Of a stretch of DNA of 7,129 nt, positions 6,001 through 7,129 are shown piece after piece; position 1 is the stretch's first letter, and the number at the start of each line of letters is the position of its first letter. Origin of the DNA: Actinomycetes bacterium (lineage in GTDB: Bacteria > Actinomycetota > Acidimicrobiia > Acidimicrobiales > RAAP-2); contig JAJYXS010000162.1 in the NCBI GenBank assembly GCA_021801615.1, positions 1 to 7,129 of the forward strand, read 5' to 3'. The position numbers and the translations under genes were made by a program. The notes under the pieces were generated by a model. The model had not been told where the DNA came from, ran no database searches, and was given only the letters and a program-made list of their open reading frames with translations.

Positions 6001-6379
6001 CATCGTCCGTGCCACCGGAAGGTCGGTGGGAGAGGTGCTCTCGGCGTACGCGATCGTCGACGAGGCCGCAGGGGTGCCGCGCATGGTACGGGCGCTGCGT
6101 CAGGCCTCAACGCCCGACCGATGGCGGTCCTGGCTGACGAGGGCCACCTTCGACGACCTCACCGACTGGCGGCGGGGCGCAGTCGTCGATGTGCTCCGCT
6201 CCGGCACCGACCCTGCTGACCCGATCGCCGGATGGGCCTCGACTTGGGATGCGGCGCTCTCCGCGGCCCGTCGCCTCCTTCTCGCCCTGGATGCCCAGGG
6301 CGCGGACCCGACGACTGTCGTGGCCGTCGCGCTCCGGCGACTGCCGCGTCTGCCTGCAGTCGACGACCGAGTGCACTGA
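3005..6379 (+). CDS. gdh: NAD-dependent glutamate dehydrogenase, compact form of the large (L-GDH) family
   Basis: The 1,124-residue product (about 120 kDa) should oxidatively deaminate L-glutamate to 2-oxoglutarate and ammonium with NAD+, in the cytoplasm, mainly for catabolism. A leading ACT-like strip contains RFHIRRLAKKPVELTALLPV (96-115) and a following PYRFEL. The catalytic domain has RGGIRWSERPHDFRTEVLDL (341-360), then KKNAIIVPTGAKGGF (366-380), where K367 and K377 match the substrate and catalytic lysines. Next come VVAADKGTAEMSD (433-445) with likely catalytic D436, GFWLGDAFASGGSHGYNHKA (455-474), the NAD-binding GVGDMSGDVFGN (506-517), FDHRHIFLDPDPDPAASFAE (531-550), VIGEGGNLGLTQQARI (656-671) and GGRINTDFIDNAAGVATSD (677-695). 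A long helical C-terminal region follows. No motif is broken. Actinobacterial relatives such as M. tuberculosis Rv2476c are about 1,600 aa, so some 450-500 N-terminal residues (first ACT-like domains) are missing. The in-frame stop at 2915-2917 excludes an upstream extension. The start is GTG without a clear ribosome site. The last residues (DDRVH) and the stop lie in the tandem repeat. Confidence 0.95.
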   Translation: MTPEPSDVAPPLPDADSWARDLVAIATDPETRELALDLSRRAPASYRERTSPQQAAMDARELRALFGAGASLERGRPADEAVEDHRFAVLALGGGRFHIRRLAKKPVELTALLPVLESFGLVVEESVPYRFELRDGIGVSIDDVGVHLAHLGSTASSFVPATDGHRLVEALDAAVGGHTEIDRLNRLVPAAGLGWRDVSLLRAYTRYWAQCAPPVPPADLEEALISFPPVARALVAYFSARFDPGADAPESSARAACVAQLAKVPSLRWDRALRVVLGLVDATVRTNFYQHATAQEPKRSVTLKVQSASVPHLPPPHPRLETWVHAPDVEGIHLRAGLVARGGIRWSERPHDFRTEVLDLMVAQVKKNAIIVPTGAKGGFVCRTPERPTPADVRRCYALFVDALLDITDDLVGGKVVGPPDVVAHDGPDPYLVVAADKGTAEMSDLANELSAAHGFWLGDAFASGGSHGYNHKAMGITARGAWIAVRRHFHQLGIDVQQEPILVAGVGDMSGDVFGNAMLLSEAIKLVAAFDHRHIFLDPDPDPAASFAERKRLASLPSSSWADYSATLISRGGGVWPRDVKEVPLAPEARRALGVEHERVSPPELVSAILEAPVDLLWFGGVGTFVKAPGEADAEVGDRANDEVRVTADRLRARVIGEGGNLGLTQQARIRYSRRGGRINTDFIDNAAGVATSDREVNLKILLALAIEEGRLQPAARNAYLERAQDEVAAEVLRQVDHSVAALNRAVPDSAEQLDAYEALIDALEASGRVDRAVEALPDADELAVRRVAGAGLIRPELAVLLAYAKSDLGGAIEQSKIVADPSLASAVEAYFPSEMRADFGDLIAKHRLYDQILATEVAGEIVDRLGVVWAHETAAELGVGLGDVAGAYWAARRVVDAAARWAELDARWAELPADVDARLHRVVSDAVAGLARAYLRRGVPLEPGSIVADDQPVAEALAETAPTPEAVGELLAVGVDGSTAERWLAVEAAARVGDVGPIVRATGRSVGEVLSAYAIVDEAAGVPRMVRALRQASTPDRWRSWLTRATFDDLTDWRRGAVVDVLRSGTDPADPIAGWASTWDAALSAARRLLLALDAQGADPTTVVAVALRRLPRLPAVDDRVH

Positions 6380-6440
6380 GCGACGACCGGGGGCACCGAG
6401 CCACGAGCGGGGGCACTGAGCGACGATCGAGTGCACCGAG
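6361..6440. repeat. Four tandem imperfect 20-bp repeats at the convergent gene ends
   Basis: The units at 6361-6380, 6381-6400, 6401-6420 and 6421-6440 follow the pattern CGACGACCGRGKGCACYGAG. Units 1 and 4 have GAGTGCAC and units 2 and 3 GGGGGCAC; units 1 and 3 end CTGAG and units 2 and 4 end CCGAG. Unit 3 also begins CCACGAGC. There is no spacer, so this is not a CRISPR. The period is not a multiple of three, so the array is not coding as a whole. Unit 1 overlaps the last codons of the dehydrogenase and contains its TGA; unit 4 ends three bases before the stop of the convergent membrane-protein gene. No T-tract terminator is present. Confidence 0.85.
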
Positions 6441-6443
6441 TGG

Positions 6444-7129
6444 TCAGCCGCTTGGTGCCGGAAGCCGGGAGAGGAACGGCCTGCGCAGCTCGACCAGCAC
6501 GGCTACGAGCAGCAGCGCGATGCACGCGCACCCGCCGACCGCGGCGCCGAGGAGCCCGTCGGGCGGGTGCCAGGACCCGTGGAGGAAGTCGATCGGTCCG
6601 TTGACGCCCACGGCGTAGCGACGGAGCGTCCCGAGGTACGCCGCGGCGGAGGCCACGCCGACGCCGATCGCCAGGAGCGACGCGGTGTGCGTGCGGAAGC
6701 GCGCGTGGGCCGCGAAGCGGTCGAGGAGCGCGACCGAGACGAGCGGCACCCCCACCGCGATGGGGAGCCAGTAGCGGCCTTGGCCGTCGATGCCCAGCCT
6801 GTGCTCGACCGAGTAGTCGAGGACGACCGGCAGGACGACGACGGTGGCGAGCAAGAGGAGCAGGGTCCACGCCCGGCGTGCCCGTGCACTCGACACGGCG
6901 AGGAGGAAGACGAAGGCGACCATCACGAGCCACACGACGTAGGTGAGCAGGGGGGACGGCGTGTTCTTCCATCCGAAGACCCCCACCATCTGCTCGGGCC
7001 AGAGCTTGGCGTGGTCGAGCGCGATGGCGAGCAGCCGGAGGCTGGACTCGCCGGGGGCCGCAGGCGCGCCGGGCACGAGGTCCAAGGAGTGCTGGGCGAG
7101 GACCCACCACAGCGCGAACACGCCGCAGG
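6444..7129 (-). CDS. DUF2142 polytopic membrane protein, C-terminal part (N-terminus beyond the right edge)
   Basis: The frame is open to the right edge, and about 227 residues up to the TGA at 6446-6444 are visible. Counting from the in-frame GTG at 7121, likely membrane segments lie at 58-76, 84-101, 118-134, 147-164 and 190-212. Motifs typical of the DUF2142 end are VGVFGWKNTPSP (46-57), just before a membrane segment, and DGQGRYWLPIAVGVPL (112-127), where the QGRY-x-LP stretch is the hallmark. The family is uncharacterised, usually about 400-550 aa with around ten or more membrane segments, and is often found in surface-polysaccharide loci of actinobacteria, so a role in envelope glycan handling is a guess. 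The GTG at 7121 is not claimed as the true start, since the similarity suggests a much longer protein. The gene is convergent with the dehydrogenase, with the tandem repeat between, and appears functionally unrelated to it. Confidence 0.8.
   Translation of the reverse strand, partial: CGVFALWWVLAQHSLDLVPGAPAAPGESSLRLLAIALDHAKLWPEQMVGVFGWKNTPSPLLTYVVWLVMVAFVFLLAVSSARARRAWTLLLLLATVVVLPVVLDYSVEHRLGIDGQGRYWLPIAVGVPLVSVALLDRFAAHARFRTHTASLLAIGVGVASAAAYLGTLRRYAVGVNGPIDFLHGSWHPPDGLLGAAVGGCACIALLLVAVLVELRRPFLSRLPAPSG

Noticed and set aside
5235..6110. Arginine/proline-rich 291-codon minus-strand frame
   Set aside because: It is antisense to the helical C-terminal part of the dehydrogenase, with low-complexity composition only.
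6361..6440. Repeat array considered as a CRISPR
   Set aside because: The units are directly adjacent with no spacers, and no cas gene is in view.
6100..7110. 336-codon minus-strand frame overlapping the DUF2142 gene
   Set aside because: It is a shadow frame: Arg/Pro-rich and running through the tandem repeat, whereas the DUF2142 frame has clear membrane segments and the GQGRYWLP motif.

Overview
The window is GC-rich (G or C at most third codon positions) and looks like a chromosomal segment of a high-GC actinobacterium. An actinomycete or Acidimicrobiia-like lineage fits the large-type NAD-dependent glutamate dehydrogenase, the permease/universal-stress-protein pair and the DUF2142 membrane protein. 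This placement is inferred from gene content and base composition; no marker gene fixes the taxon.

Layout. (1) Positions 1-631 are the decayed edge of what looks like an integrated mobile element. The last stretch of a DUF3987/primase-type replication protein (+ strand) is joined tail-to-tail to the start of a small unrecognised gene (- strand), followed by about 250 bp of palindrome-rich non-coding DNA. (2) A complete tRNA with anticodon CAT lies at 632-707 on the - strand, with its 3' end facing the element remnant, the usual geometry for integration at a tRNA. (3) Reading leftward from 2803 is a two-gene operon: a 12-segment APC-superfamily amino acid/choline-type permease, whose stop codon overlaps (ATGA) the start of a UspA-type universal stress protein. 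(4) A 201-bp divergent intergenic region carries three copies of an 8-mer in direct and inverted order just before the next gene. (5) An intact but compact NAD-dependent glutamate dehydrogenase (1,124 aa) is read rightward from a GTG at 3005. It keeps all the catalytic motifs of the 180-kDa family but lacks most of the usual N-terminal regulatory region. (6) Its 3' end runs into four tandem 20-bp repeats that supply its stop codon. (7) The C-terminal part of a DUF2142 polytopic membrane protein converges from the right and leaves the window.

Working together: the divergent pair of a nitrogen-compound permease (with its coupled stress protein) and a catabolic glutamate dehydrogenase suggests uptake of an amino acid, GABA or a related amine and its entry into the TCA cycle as 2-oxoglutarate, possibly controlled from the shared intergenic region. 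No wholly new system is evident. The best leads are the compact dehydrogenase, the repeat structure at its start, the deletion-like gene junction next to the tRNA, and the tandem repeat at the convergent gene ends.
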